64,000 bases of DNA, taken from NCBI GenBank assembly GCA_964570865.1, contig CAZMZM010000005.1, positions 1 to 64,000 of the forward strand, given 5' to 3'. The position numbers and the translations under genes were made by a program. Each line of letters starts with the position of its first letter. Within the stretch, counting starts at the first letter, position 1. Under the pieces are notes generated by a model. It searched no databases, had not been told where the DNA came from, and worked only from the letters and a program-made list of their open reading frames with translations. This DNA is from WGAL01 sp964570865 (lineage in GTDB: Bacteria; Bacteroidota; Ignavibacteria; Ignavibacteriales; Melioribacteraceae). Shown piece after piece: positions 7,814 through 16,718 of the stretch.

Positions 7814-9436
7814 TTATTTAATCTCCTTGCCTCCCAGCTCATCAATAATTGCTTTTACTAAAGGAGATTCTTCTTTCTTCTCTGTTTTTACTTTTTTATT
7901 CATATTGTCAGCAACCTTAACTTTAAATTGTGTTCCAAAATAATCATTTAGCATTTGAGCACAATTATCGGTTTTTCCTCTCAAAGAGCCGGCTTCAACT
8001 TCCGGTGAAAGCTCGATTGTCAGGATGTTCCCGTTTAATGTTTTAGGAGAAGAATCGACTAAATTTGTTGCAACTCTGAAATTAATTTCCTGAAGCTTAT
8101 TTAAAAATGTCTGCCAGCCCGTTTTAATTTTATCTAATGAAACAGAACCGGAAGCGATTGGAGGTTCAACCTCTTTCTCCGGAACATCCGTAACAACATC
8201 GGTTACCTTTTGGGGAGCGGAAACAGGGTTTGTATAAGCGGTTTTTTTATCTTTTATTTTTTTTTTTATCTCTTCAAAAGAAGAGTTCTTCGGATTACCG
8301 CTGAAATTACCGGAGTTTAGTTTTTCAATTAGGTTTGTTATTGTCTCCGATTTTTCAAATCCAATCAGTTGACTTAAGGCAATCTCAATCGTTAATTTTT
8401 GATTCTGAGCCGTCTTAATTTCATTTCTTAAATTCCCCAGAAAGGATAATATTCTCAGCAAATCCCCTTCACTAAAAGTATCCGAATACTTTAAGTAACG
8501 CTCCTTAAAAGATTCTGAAGTTTCAAGAAGTTCATCGCTTTGCGTAACAACAACCGTCATTATATTTCTAAAATGCTCCAATAGTCCGTTAATTAAATCG
8601 ATAAAGTTCCAACCGTTTTCATAAACCTTTTTTGTAATGTAAAACGATGTTGAAAAATCCTTACTCAAAACTGCGTCCGATATTTCGAAAAAGACTTCAT
8701 CGCTAATTAAATTAAACATCGAGGAAACATCTGCAACCTTTATCTCGTTACCGGAAAAGGAAACAACCTGGTCAAATAAACTTTCTGCATCTCTCAAAGC
8801 GCCGTCGCTTTTGCGGGCAATTAACGTAAGACTCTCATCATCAATGTTAATACCTTCTTCATCAGCAATTTTCTTAAGCTGTTTTTTTATTACGTCCAAC
8901 TCAATTCTTCTAAAATCAAATCGCTGACAACGTGATAAAATTGTGAGCGGAACTTTATGAACATCTGTTGTGGCAAAAATAAAAACAGTATGTTCGGGAG
9001 GTTCTTCAAGAGTTTTTAAAAATGCGTTAAATGATTCGTTGGTAAGCATGTGAACTTCATCAATAATATAAACCTTATACTTACCAACAGCCGGAGCATA
9101 TTTAACCGATTCACGAAGTGTGCGGATTTCGTCAATTCTGCGATTCGATGCGCCGTCAATCTCAATAATATCAACGGTTTGCTGATTATTAAACGCCTTG
9201 CACATCTTGCATTCGTTGCAAGGTTCTCCATCAATCGGATTTTCACAATTGAGTGCTTTTGCAAAAATTCGAGCGGTTGTTGTTTTACCTATTCCGCGAG
9301 GTCCCGCAAAAATAAATGCGTGCGCTATTCTATTGTTGTTAATAGCGTTTCGTAATGTTTTCGTAATATGCTCTTGTCCTACAACTTCACTGAAAAGCTG
9401 CGGACGCCACTTCAATGCTGTTACTCTAAATCCCAT
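7814..9436 (-). CDS. dnaX: DNA polymerase III subunit gamma/tau
   Basis: A 540-aa clamp-loader ATPase. The N-terminal AAA+ module has Walker A GPRGIGKT (45-52), a zinc site at C64, C73, C76 and C79, Walker B with IIDEVHMLT, and sensor 1 ATTDVHK. Domain III extends to about residue 360. A low-complexity linker (about 365-425) precedes a tau-like C-terminal region. The linker contains an 11-A run on the coding strand (8257-8267, residues 390-394). One-base slippage either way gives a stop within a few codons, which suggests a short gamma-like product as in Thermus dnaX. The gene follows the GAF-domain reductase by 7 bp, in a run with lon. Confidence 0.96.
   Translation of the reverse strand: MGFRVTALKWRPQLFSEVVGQEHITKTLRNAINNNRIAHAFIFAGPRGIGKTTTARIFAKALNCENPIDGEPCNECKMCKAFNNQQTVDIIEIDGASNRRIDEIRTLRESVKYAPAVGKYKVYIIDEVHMLTNESFNAFLKTLEEPPEHTVFIFATTDVHKVPLTILSRCQRFDFRRIELDVIKKQLKKIADEEGINIDDESLTLIARKSDGALRDAESLFDQVVSFSGNEIKVADVSSMFNLISDEVFFEISDAVLSKDFSTSFYITKKVYENGWNFIDLINGLLEHFRNIMTVVVTQSDELLETSESFKERYLKYSDTFSEGDLLRILSFLGNLRNEIKTAQNQKLTIEIALSQLIGFEKSETITNLIEKLNSGNFSGNPKNSSFEEIKKKIKDKKTAYTNPVSAPQKVTDVVTDVPEKEVEPPIASGSVSLDKIKTGWQTFLNKLQEINFRVATNLVDSSPKTLNGNILTIELSPEVEAGSLRGKTDNCAQMLNDYFGTQFKVKVADNMNKKVKTEKKEESPLVKAIIDELGGKEIK
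8257..8267 (-). promoter_or_regulatory. Candidate transcriptional or ribosomal slippage site in dnaX (A11)
   Basis: Eleven consecutive A residues on the coding strand fall in the codons for IKKKI. Gain of one A gives I-K-K-K-N-K-R then TAA; loss of one A gives I-K-K-K then TAA. Both products would end at about residues 393-396, just after clamp-loader domain III. A second A7 run follows at 8242-8248. The sequence is observed; the function is inferred by analogy to Thermus thermophilus dnaX, where slippage on a shorter A run makes gamma. Confidence 0.5.
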
Positions 9437-9443
9437 AACCTTT

Positions 9444-9950
9444 TCACGTCAAATTAAACTTATGTAATGTAATAATCTTTTTTAATAACTCAATTATCTT
9501 TTCCAAATAAAATTTATCTCTTTCAGAAAATGCAGACAAACCGTAACTATCCAAATCTAAAACGCCAAAAACTTTTTCTTCTAAAATTATCGGGACAACT
9601 ATTTCAGAGTTTGTTTTAGCATCGCACGCAATGTGTCCTTCAAATTGATGAACATTATCAACAACAATAGTTTTATTTGTTGATGCTGCTGTTCCGCAAA
9701 CTCCGTCTCCAAAGTTAATAATTTCACAAGCCACTTCACCCTGAAAAGGTCCTAAGTAAAGAACTTGGTCGCTTGCCAAATAAAATCCGGCCCAACTTAC
9801 TTTGTTTAAGCTCTGTTTAATAAATGCAGCTAAGTTTGAAAGATTCGTAATAACCGGATTGTCATCCGAAAGCAATGCTTCAACTTGTTTAAGCATTGTC
9901 TTGTAAATTTCGTTTTCGTTGCCGATTATATTTATTTCTGCTTTTTTCAT
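9444..9950 (-). CDS. Free methionine-(R)-sulfoxide reductase, GAF-domain type
   Basis: A 168-aa single GAF-domain protein of the fRMsr (MsrC) family, which reduces free methionine-R-sulfoxide. The three family cysteines are present: C75 in GEVACE, C85 in GDGVCG and C109 in HIACDA. VSWAGFY and the C-terminal VFGVLDLDS block are typical. I chose the ATG at 9950 because it overlaps the stop of the preceding gene as ATGA; an upstream in-frame start at 9989 would read 39 nt into that gene and adds an unconserved basic leader. It lies between a MEMO-family gene and dnaX. Confidence 0.9.
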   Translation of the reverse strand: MKKAEINIIGNENEIYKTMLKQVEALLSDDNPVITNLSNLAAFIKQSLNKVSWAGFYLASDQVLYLGPFQGEVACEIINFGDGVCGTAASTNKTIVVDNVHQFEGHIACDAKTNSEIVVPIILEEKVFGVLDLDSYGLSAFSERDKFYLEKIIELLKKIITLHKFNLT

Positions 9951-10999
9951 TTTGTAAGATAAAACCCTGCGGAAAAAAATCCGCACCAATGTTCGTACGA
10001 AACAGGAGCTGTTGTTCCCAAGTTAGTATTCTTAATTGGCAAAACCCACTCGCTGCGGGAATCGGAATATTTGAACAACTTACCGTAAATGTTTTTTCCG
10101 TAACCTTTTGCAATTTTACTAACCGTCATTAGCCCGAATACAATCGGGTAACGTCCGCACCAGAGCGGAATAACCTTATCATTATCGGGCCAAATCTCTT
10201 TTGTTAACTTAAAAAGATCATCCTTGTCGATTTTCTTTTCAATATAATTTTTTATTATTTCCCTGTCTCTTAAAGTCGCCTTCTCATGCCCTTTTCTATC
10301 AAGCCCAAAAGGGGCATTATCAAAATCTTTTCCGTAATGATTGGCGTCATTTGAAATTAAGAAAAAGATGTCTTTCCCCAAAACGAGTTTTTTATCCCTA
10401 ATATACTTTGAGATAATATCAACCAGCTTATCGCTTACTTTTTCCATTTTATCAAAACCGATATTAGTAACCATTACGGGTGTTATCTTAACTTCGGGAT
10501 TAAAATATTGCAAAAACGGAATAAGGGCTTCAATAGAATGTTCGATTGTATGTGCTTTGTTACTGATTAAAATTTCATCCGGATTAAGTCCCTCTTTAAT
10601 TCTTTCGCGCAACGGGGAAATTTTCACATCTCCCAAGGGTCCCTGCCAACTGCTGAAATTATCCGAAATCAAAACTCCCTTCGGGTCATTCACGGCACGC
10701 CTTACCGTCCCGTGAGTAACTCCGAATATCACTACTTCTTTCGTACGAAGTATTTTATAAAGCGGGTAATATACTCTTCCGGCGTAAAGATAATCGTCAT
10801 GCGGAGAAATTGCCGCAATTAGATTTTCCGCAGAGAGATTTTTATATTCGGAAGAATCCTTTTCAAGAAACGAAACAACTTCCTTAATCTCATGTTTTGT
10901 CCAGCAAAAACCTACTCTGTCCCTAATCGGCCGTACACCTTGGGAATAGGTAAAAGTTAATGACAGAAAAAATAAAATTAAAAAATTTGTTACTTTCAT
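9947..10999 (-). CDS. Secreted MEMO-family (AmmeMemoRadiSam protein B) protein
   Basis: A 350-aa MEMO1-family protein, related to non-heme-iron extradiol dioxygenases. Residues 1-19 are a signal peptide ending near FTYSQG. The family regions are recognisable: ISPHDDYLYAG at about residue 69 (PHAGY in most members), FGVTHG, AHTIEHSIEALIPFLQ with metal-type histidines, and ISNDANHYG. The usual AMMECR1 and radical-SAM partners are not next to it; the neighbours are lon (ATGA overlap) and fRMsr (ATGA overlap). Export is unusual for this family, whose role in bacteria is not settled. Confidence 0.82.
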   Translation of the reverse strand: MKVTNFLILFFLSLTFTYSQGVRPIRDRVGFCWTKHEIKEVVSFLEKDSSEYKNLSAENLIAAISPHDDYLYAGRVYYPLYKILRTKEVVIFGVTHGTVRRAVNDPKGVLISDNFSSWQGPLGDVKISPLRERIKEGLNPDEILISNKAHTIEHSIEALIPFLQYFNPEVKITPVMVTNIGFDKMEKVSDKLVDIISKYIRDKKLVLGKDIFFLISNDANHYGKDFDNAPFGLDRKGHEKATLRDREIIKNYIEKKIDKDDLFKLTKEIWPDNDKVIPLWCGRYPIVFGLMTVSKIAKGYGKNIYGKLFKYSDSRSEWVLPIKNTNLGTTAPVSYEHWCGFFSAGFYLTK

Positions 11000-13401
11000 T
11001 TTTTTGTTTTCTTCTTAGTCTGCTTCCAATTTTTGCCGAAAACTATCGGCAAAGCTTCTTTGATTTCCTCGACCGGAATAATTTTTAGTCCTTCTTTTAC
11101 AGGCTCTTTAATCTCTTTTAAATCTCTTTCGTTTTCTTTTGGTATCAGAACCGTTTTTATTCCGTAACGGCGGGCAGCCAACAGCTTTTCGTTTAGACCG
11201 CCAATGGGCAACACCGCGCCTCGCAAAGTAATTTCGCCTGTCATTGCAACATCGCTCTTTGCGGATTTTTGTGTAAGCACCGAATACATTGCCATCGTCA
11301 TTGTAATGCCGGCGGAAGGTCCGTCTTTAGGTATTGCACCTTCCGGTAAGTGAATATGAATTTCTTTATCCTTAAATGCCGTCTGAGGTATTTTCAACTC
11401 CTTCGCATTCGAACGGAGATAACTGAGAGCCGCCATTGCGGATTCTTTCATTACATCGCCTAACTGTCCGGTTAGGGTTAATCGCTCACGCCCTTTCATA
11501 ACAGTAGCTTCAACGTTTAAGATTTCACCTCCTACGCTTGTCCAAGCCAATCCGGTTACAGAACCGATTTTTGCCTTCTTATCGGCTTTGTGCGATCTAA
11601 ACTTCGGAACACCCAGAAAGTCCTCAATTTTTTTCTCATCAATTACAACTTCAATCTTTTTCTTAGTAGAACTTTTTATTTTTTTTCTCACCAATTCTTT
11701 TGCGGATTTACGTAGAACCGAAGCAATTTCCCGTTCCAGATTTCTTACTCCCGCTTCACGAGTGTATTCCGTAACTATTTTTTTAATTACGGAATCACCG
11801 ATAATTATCTTAAATTTATCCAAACCGTGAGCTTGTATTTGACGAGGAATAATATGACGTTTTGCAATCTCAATTTTTTCAAATTCCAAATACCCGGGTA
11901 ATTCGATAATTTCCATTCTGTCTTGAAGCGGTACGGGAATGTTGTATCTTACATTTGCCGTTGTAATAAACATAACTTGCGATAAATCGTAATCTACTTC
12001 AAGGTAATGATCCTGGAAAGTGTTATTCTGTTCGGGGTCAAGCACCTCAAGCATCGCAGAAGTCGGGTCGCCGCGAAAATCGGCACTCATTTTATCGATT
12101 TCGTCCAATAAAATCACGGGATTAACCGTTCCGGCTCGTTTCATCGATTGAATGATTTTTCCCGGCATCGAACCAATATACGTTTTTCTGTGACCTCTTA
12201 TTTCAGCTTCGTCCTTTACTCCGCCCAGACTTATTCTCACAAATTTCCGATTCAATGCACGCGCTATCGATTTGCCGAGAGATGTTTTTCCGACTCCAGG
12301 AGGTCCTACCAAACAAAGGATTTGACCGCGTATTGACTTCACCAGATTAAGCACCGCAATATGCTCGACAATTCGTTCTTTCGGTTTTTCCAATCCGAAA
12401 TGATCTTCGTCAAGCATCTTTTCCACACTCCCTATTTCCAGATTATCCTTTGTGCGTTTTTTCCAAGGAATGCTAACAAGCCAGTCCAAGTAATTATGAA
12501 CAACAGTGGCTTCGGGAGAGCTTGGCGGAATCCGTCTCAATTTGTTTAGTTCTTCAAATGCCTTATCCTCAACCTCTTTAGGCATTTTAGCTTTTTTAAT
12601 TTTTTGTGTTAGTTCTTCCAATTCTCCCGGTTCGTCAAAGTCTTCCCCGAGTTCTTCCTTCAGTAATCTTATTTGCTCCTGAATAATATATCTTCTTTGG
12701 GATTTTGAAATGTTTTCATGAACTTTCTCTTCAATCTCCTTCTCCATTCTCAAAATATCAAGTTCCGATTGAAGAATCCTAATCAATTCATAATACTGAT
12801 TTTCAAGACCTGTCTGTTCAAGAATTGCATGTTTGATCTCAACGGACTGTTGAATATTTGCCGCCACATAGTAAAGGCGTCTGTCAATCTCCTTGATATT
12901 TTCATAAGCTACTTCTACTTCCGGAGGAAGCGTTTTATTTGCTTCCGTATATTCCTTAAAAAGTGTGGAAACTTGTTTGTCCAATGCAAGTAGTTTTTTT
13001 TCATCCTGAGCGTAAGGGAGAAAAAACTCAATCTTTCCCTCAAAATAGTTTTTCCTTCCGGTAAAAGATTTAATCCTTCCGTGTAAAATACCGTCAACCA
13101 AAATTTTAAGCAACCCGTTAGGCAGCTTAAGAATCTGAATAATTCTGGCGATTGTTCCTTCGCGATAAAAATCATCTTTAGTCGGTTCCTCAATAGACGC
13201 ATCTTTCTGAGATGATATAAAAATAAATTGTGATTTTTCCATCGCCTCATTTGCCGCCTTTATTGAGTTATCTCTTCCCACAAGAACAGGGAAAATCATA
13301 TAAGGGAAAATAACATTATCCCTAAGGGGTAGTATCGGCATTACTTCCGGTATATCTTCTAATATTGAAAAGTCAAAAGCAGAGGTTTTAACTTCCTGCA
13401 T
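10996..13401 (-). CDS. lon: ATP-dependent endopeptidase La (Lon)
   Basis: An 801-aa Lon protease that degrades misfolded and regulatory proteins in the cytoplasm. The N-terminal LON substrate-binding domain starts with MPILPLRDNVIFP. A coiled-coil region precedes the AAA+ domain with Walker A GPPGVGKT (about 366-373) and VILLDEIDKM. The protease domain has the Ser-Lys dyad at about S696 (KDGPSAG) and K739 (GLNEKLLAA), separated by 43 residues as in E. coli. Two in-frame ATGs lie at 13407 and 13401; AAAGGA is better spaced for the second. A C-terminal Lys-rich tail is present. The stop overlaps the MEMO gene start. Confidence 0.97.
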   Translation of the reverse strand: MQEVKTSAFDFSILEDIPEVMPILPLRDNVIFPYMIFPVLVGRDNSIKAANEAMEKSQFIFISSQKDASIEEPTKDDFYREGTIARIIQILKLPNGLLKILVDGILHGRIKSFTGRKNYFEGKIEFFLPYAQDEKKLLALDKQVSTLFKEYTEANKTLPPEVEVAYENIKEIDRRLYYVAANIQQSVEIKHAILEQTGLENQYYELIRILQSELDILRMEKEIEEKVHENISKSQRRYIIQEQIRLLKEELGEDFDEPGELEELTQKIKKAKMPKEVEDKAFEELNKLRRIPPSSPEATVVHNYLDWLVSIPWKKRTKDNLEIGSVEKMLDEDHFGLEKPKERIVEHIAVLNLVKSIRGQILCLVGPPGVGKTSLGKSIARALNRKFVRISLGGVKDEAEIRGHRKTYIGSMPGKIIQSMKRAGTVNPVILLDEIDKMSADFRGDPTSAMLEVLDPEQNNTFQDHYLEVDYDLSQVMFITTANVRYNIPVPLQDRMEIIELPGYLEFEKIEIAKRHIIPRQIQAHGLDKFKIIIGDSVIKKIVTEYTREAGVRNLEREIASVLRKSAKELVRKKIKSSTKKKIEVVIDEKKIEDFLGVPKFRSHKADKKAKIGSVTGLAWTSVGGEILNVEATVMKGRERLTLTGQLGDVMKESAMAALSYLRSNAKELKIPQTAFKDKEIHIHLPEGAIPKDGPSAGITMTMAMYSVLTQKSAKSDVAMTGEITLRGAVLPIGGLNEKLLAARRYGIKTVLIPKENERDLKEIKEPVKEGLKIIPVEEIKEALPIVFGKNWKQTKKKTKK

Positions 13402-13520
13402 ATTCATTCCTTTAAAATTTTTTTGTAAGCATCAAATATAAGAAAAGAAGAGAAATTATTATTAGGTAGATTTGCATTCTCATCTAACGGTTATTATAAT
13501 AAAATATTTAAATCTTAATA

Positions 13521-14189
13521 TCAGAGAGTTTTTAATATTTTATCTACTTTATTCGGCTTGTTGTTTTTGATTTTTCTTCTCTTGATAATTAAATTCATAA
13601 TTAAAGCAGCGAATGTCAATAAGAAAGAAATAAGTGAAATAGGAACGGAATACTTTAAATAATCTGAAATTCTAATCCAATTCATTTCGCCAAGCGTGAA
13701 CAAATGAAGAATTAAAAAAACATATCCGAGTAACATCAACATATAAACATTCCGTCTTTTAGCATTATCTTGTTTGGCTGTTATTCCTATTATTGAAATT
13801 GCCATAAATACGGATAACGCTGAAATCCCCCAAAGCAAAGTCATATCTCCGGTTTCATTCAAGAAACCATTCGAGAAAAAATCCGGAAGGTGTTTGTTGT
13901 CAAAAACAACCACTGAAAGTATTGCATGTAAAAACATTAAAACCGTGCTGGTAGTACCGAAAAATTTTGCATGTGATTCTTTTTCCGGTTTATCCTTGGT
14001 TTTGTATTTTTCAACTACTATTTGAAAAAGAAGAAAAACAATTGTAAAAGCAACCGCCTTGTTCAGAAGTAAAACAAACTCCCCGCCAAAATCAACTTTT
14101 TTTAACAAAACGTAACGCAGCAACACATATAACGATGATAGAGTGAAATAGCCGAGAACAATAATTACGGCTTTTCTGTTTTTATTCAT
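13521..14189 (-). CDS. Unknown polytopic membrane protein
   Basis: 222 aa with about six predicted membrane segments (near residues 8-26, 36-58, 79-98, 116-135, 145-163 and 177-200) and a strongly basic C-terminal tail. I recognise no family signature. It overlaps the coaD stop by ATGA and is the last gene of the minus-strand run that begins with hrcA, so it is probably cotranscribed with coaD and rsmD. Confidence 0.75.
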   Translation of the reverse strand: MNKNRKAVIIVLGYFTLSSLYVLLRYVLLKKVDFGGEFVLLLNKAVAFTIVFLLFQIVVEKYKTKDKPEKESHAKFFGTTSTVLMFLHAILSVVVFDNKHLPDFFSNGFLNETGDMTLLWGISALSVFMAISIIGITAKQDNAKRRNVYMLMLLGYVFLILHLFTLGEMNWIRISDYLKYSVPISLISFLLTFAALIMNLIIKRRKIKNNKPNKVDKILKTL

Positions 14190-14689
14190 TTTTTCTCGCG
14201 CTGTTTATACTGATCCGGAAATTTTTCTTTAAGCTTTTGCTCAACTATCGGTGGAACAAACTGACTTACATCGCCGCCGAACATAGCCAGATTACGAATG
14301 ATAGTTGAATTAAGATAAGTATATTTTTCATGTGGCATTACAAATATTGTCTTTATATCTGCCGAAAGTTTCCTGTTCATTAAAGCCATCTGAAATTCGT
14401 ATTCAAAATCGGTGATTGCTCGCAACCCGCGTATTATCCCGATTGCGCCCAATGATTCCGCATGTTCAACAGTCAATCCGTCAAACGAATCGACAAAAAT
14501 ATTTGGATATTCCTTAATACTTTCTTTAATCATAGCTACTTTTTCTTCCACAGTAAATAGTCCGGTCTTTGCAGGATTACGCGCAACAGTAACTATCACT
14601 TCGTCAAAAAGTTCCATCGCCCGTTTCATTACGTCGAGATGTCCGTTCGTAACCGGATCAAACATTCCGGGATAAATTACTCGTTTCAT
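14186..14689 (-). CDS. coaD: Phosphopantetheine adenylyltransferase
   Basis: A 167-aa nucleotidyltransferase that converts 4'-phosphopantetheine and ATP to dephospho-CoA. The start YPGMFDPVTNGHLDVMKRA carries the TxGH-type ATP-binding motif (NGH), and the YTYLNSTIIRNLAMFGGDV block near the C-terminus contains the STxxR-type motif (STIIR). Length is normal. It overlaps rsmD by ATGA; rsmD-coaD adjacency is a common arrangement. Confidence 0.97.
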   Translation of the reverse strand: MKRVIYPGMFDPVTNGHLDVMKRAMELFDEVIVTVARNPAKTGLFTVEEKVAMIKESIKEYPNIFVDSFDGLTVEHAESLGAIGIIRGLRAITDFEYEFQMALMNRKLSADIKTIFVMPHEKYTYLNSTIIRNLAMFGGDVSQFVPPIVEQKLKEKFPDQYKQREKK

Positions 14690-15240
14690 TTAATCTCTTC
14701 CTTGTAAAACTGATAAATCAAACTATCTCCCAAGCGTCTGATGTGCTTGGCTCCGAAAGCTTTTTCGTCTTCTTTTTCCGTTTGGATTGATCTTTCAATT
14801 ATTAGCAATCCATCATCATTCAGTAAATTTCTATCAAAAATATTTCGGAATACCAAATATACATCATCTCTGAAAAAAGGAGGATCTGCAATTATTAAAT
14901 CAAATTGTTTTGTTGTTTGTTTTGAAAATTTTACCGCATCACTTTTATTAACTTTGCATAAGTCGGTAACATCCAAGGACTCAACATTTTCAAGCAGGTT
15001 TTTATAAATCTTAAAATTTTGTTCTACAAAATCCACAAAAGCCGCTCCACGACTTAATGCTTCAAAGCCTAACGCTCCGGTACCGGCATACAAATCGCAG
15101 ACAAGTGCGTCTTCAAAATCGAAAATATTATTCAGATAATTAAAAATCGCTTCTCTGTTTCTATCGGTAGTCGGGCGAACTTGTTTTGAATTCGGTACTT
15201 TTATTTTTCTTCCTTTCAGAAAGCCCGAGATTATTCTCAT
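14686..15240 (-). CDS. rsmD: 16S rRNA (guanine(966)-N(2))-methyltransferase RsmD
   Basis: A 184-aa class I SAM-dependent methyltransferase acting on 16S rRNA of the assembling 30S subunit. The opening MRIISGFLKGRKIKVP and RPTTDRNREAIFNYL motif, SAM-binding DLYAGTGALGFEALSRGA and catalytic DPPF tetrapeptide identify RsmD. It sits directly after the PilM-like gene and overlaps coaD. Confidence 0.95.
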   Translation of the reverse strand: MRIISGFLKGRKIKVPNSKQVRPTTDRNREAIFNYLNNIFDFEDALVCDLYAGTGALGFEALSRGAAFVDFVEQNFKIYKNLLENVESLDVTDLCKVNKSDAVKFSKQTTKQFDLIIADPPFFRDDVYLVFRNIFDRNLLNDDGLLIIERSIQTEKEDEKAFGAKHIRRLGDSLIYQFYKEEIK

Positions 15241-16122
15241 TTACCTTACTCTCAGAAATGCGCCTAAAATCGGGGCGTAACATTCGCTTTCTTTTATTGT
15301 TACTTCGTTTTCGGTAAAGCGTTCGATATAGTTAAGGGGAACGATATTAAATTCTTCAATCAATTCTTTTTCCGTTTCCTCATTTTCTACGAATCCCCCT
15401 TTTCCAAAGACAAAATCATCTTCAGACGAGGAAGAAATTTCTTTTAATTCTCCGGCAACATTTTTCATTAAAGACAATAAACTATCATTGTCAAATGTTT
15501 TTGTGATAAGCCGAACAATTCCGTCCGCTTCCAAAAGAACAGAGGAAAATTGATTACCTTCAAAGTAAAAATACAAAAGCGGTTTTTCTCTAATCTCTTC
15601 GCCGACTAAGGAACGAAACGCATTTGCAGCCGAGATAGCGGGGTGATCGATATATTTGATTGAAACATCTTTCCGGATTGCAAATTTTTGAATTATTTCT
15701 ATAATGTTTTTCGGAATTACAAAAGTGTTGGCATAGTTTGTTCCTCTTACTTCCGAAATAAAAAATGACGAGAGATATTTTGAAGAATCGATTGTCGGTA
15801 TAAGTTGTTCCAATTCCCAAAAGGATTGGTCTTTAATTTCGTCAAGTGACAATTTTTTATCGACAGGGAAAAAAAAGCTGTGATAAAATCCCAAAGGAAA
15901 TGTAAAGGAAATTTCTTTACTAATCGGCGCTCCGTCTTTTTCCAATGCTTCTTCGAGTATCGAAGCAAGTTTAACTTCTGAGATTGAGGTCGTAATTTCG
16001 TCAGCGAAATCAATTGAAAAGAAGCGAGGGATTTTCAGTCTTTTTTCTTCAAATGTTTTTTCGGCAAAAAATATTTTGGAGCCGGTGATTGAAAATCCGG
16101 CTCCGTTTTTCAAGAATGTCAT
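15241..16122 (-). CDS. PilM-like actin-fold protein (type IV pilus/type II secretion type)
   Basis: A 293-aa soluble protein resembling the PilM/GspL cytoplasmic ATPase-fold family. The clue is the segment DEIKDQSFWELEQLIPTIDSS (about residues 98-118), which matches the PilM pattern of a WE-EQ-IP block, followed by a VIPKNIIEIIQKFA helix and an IDHPAISAANAF segment like the PilM dual-domain core. The N-terminal GIDIGSSSVK-type motif is weak (GFSITGSK). No pilB, pilQ or pilT gene is nearby, so the partner proteins are unknown. Upstream is a membrane-anchored pilin-like protein; downstream is rsmD. Confidence 0.55.
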   Translation of the reverse strand: MTFLKNGAGFSITGSKIFFAEKTFEEKRLKIPRFFSIDFADEITTSISEVKLASILEEALEKDGAPISKEISFTFPLGFYHSFFFPVDKKLSLDEIKDQSFWELEQLIPTIDSSKYLSSFFISEVRGTNYANTFVIPKNIIEIIQKFAIRKDVSIKYIDHPAISAANAFRSLVGEEIREKPLLYFYFEGNQFSSVLLEADGIVRLITKTFDNDSLLSLMKNVAGELKEISSSSEDDFVFGKGGFVENEETEKELIEEFNIVPLNYIERFTENEVTIKESECYAPILGAFLRVR

Positions 16123-16130
16123 TCTCTAAA

Positions 16131-16694
16131 CTATTCCCAAGATGCTGTGTTCAACGAAGCGTTGTTGTACAAGTCTCCGATAGTTCCGTAACCGTCCTTA
16201 TCTTCAAGATAGTAGCGGTGACCAAAGGTTTTAACCGTATCAATCTTAACTAATTTTCCCCAGCGATTGACGGTTGTGTCATATTCCGTTGATGAATCTA
16301 CTTGCAGCAAATATGGTCGCAAAGATTTGGGGGAATGCAGCAATGATTCAGGAACAAATTCACCTGTTGAAACCAATGACTTAAAGGGGTTTGTTGACTT
16401 TTTAGTTATAGTATCAAATCCTGTCATTGCTTTGATTACAGTAGAATCGGTTTTGATAAACTCAATCAAACTATCCAAGTTGTCTGTAAAATATCCTTTT
16501 TTATTATGCCAAAGTATTTCGGCCTGCCGAATATCATCCATTCTAATTCTTGATTCCTTCTTAAAGTATCTTTCCTTACGCATAATTTCTCTCGGTTGAA
16601 CAATAGCAACTTCAATCAACACGTACGATAGAACTATTATTACAACCCAAAGAGCTGCATGAATGTACCATGGCTCTTGTTTCTTCTGAATCAT
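16131..16694 (-). CDS. Membrane-anchored protein with pseudopilin-like soluble region
   Basis: 187 aa with one N-terminal membrane segment (about residues 10-32) and an extracytoplasmic region. After the membrane helix, the sequence DIRQAEILWHNKKGYFTDNL resembles the helix-turn pattern of pilin-like proteins from this phylum that carry an A-x-x-x-Y-K/N-x-x-G-x-Y/F-T motif. The C-terminus (DTVKTFGHRYYLEDKDGYG) is acidic and polar. GGAGGA precedes the ATG. It lies between a ComEA-like gene and the PilM-like gene, consistent with a shared envelope or DNA-uptake role; this is inference. Confidence 0.5.
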   Translation of the reverse strand: MIQKKQEPWYIHAALWVVIIVLSYVLIEVAIVQPREIMRKERYFKKESRIRMDDIRQAEILWHNKKGYFTDNLDSLIEFIKTDSTVIKAMTGFDTITKKSTNPFKSLVSTGEFVPESLLHSPKSLRPYLLQVDSSTEYDTTVNRWGKLVKIDTVKTFGHRYYLEDKDGYGTIGDLYNNASLNTASWE

Positions 16695-16718
16695 TTTTAT
16701 CCTCCGAGAGTACTCTTT

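Noticed and set aside
9951..9989. Upstream start for the GAF-domain reductase
   Set aside because: It lies inside the preceding MEMO gene; ATG 9950 gives the standard ATGA overlap and family-like start.
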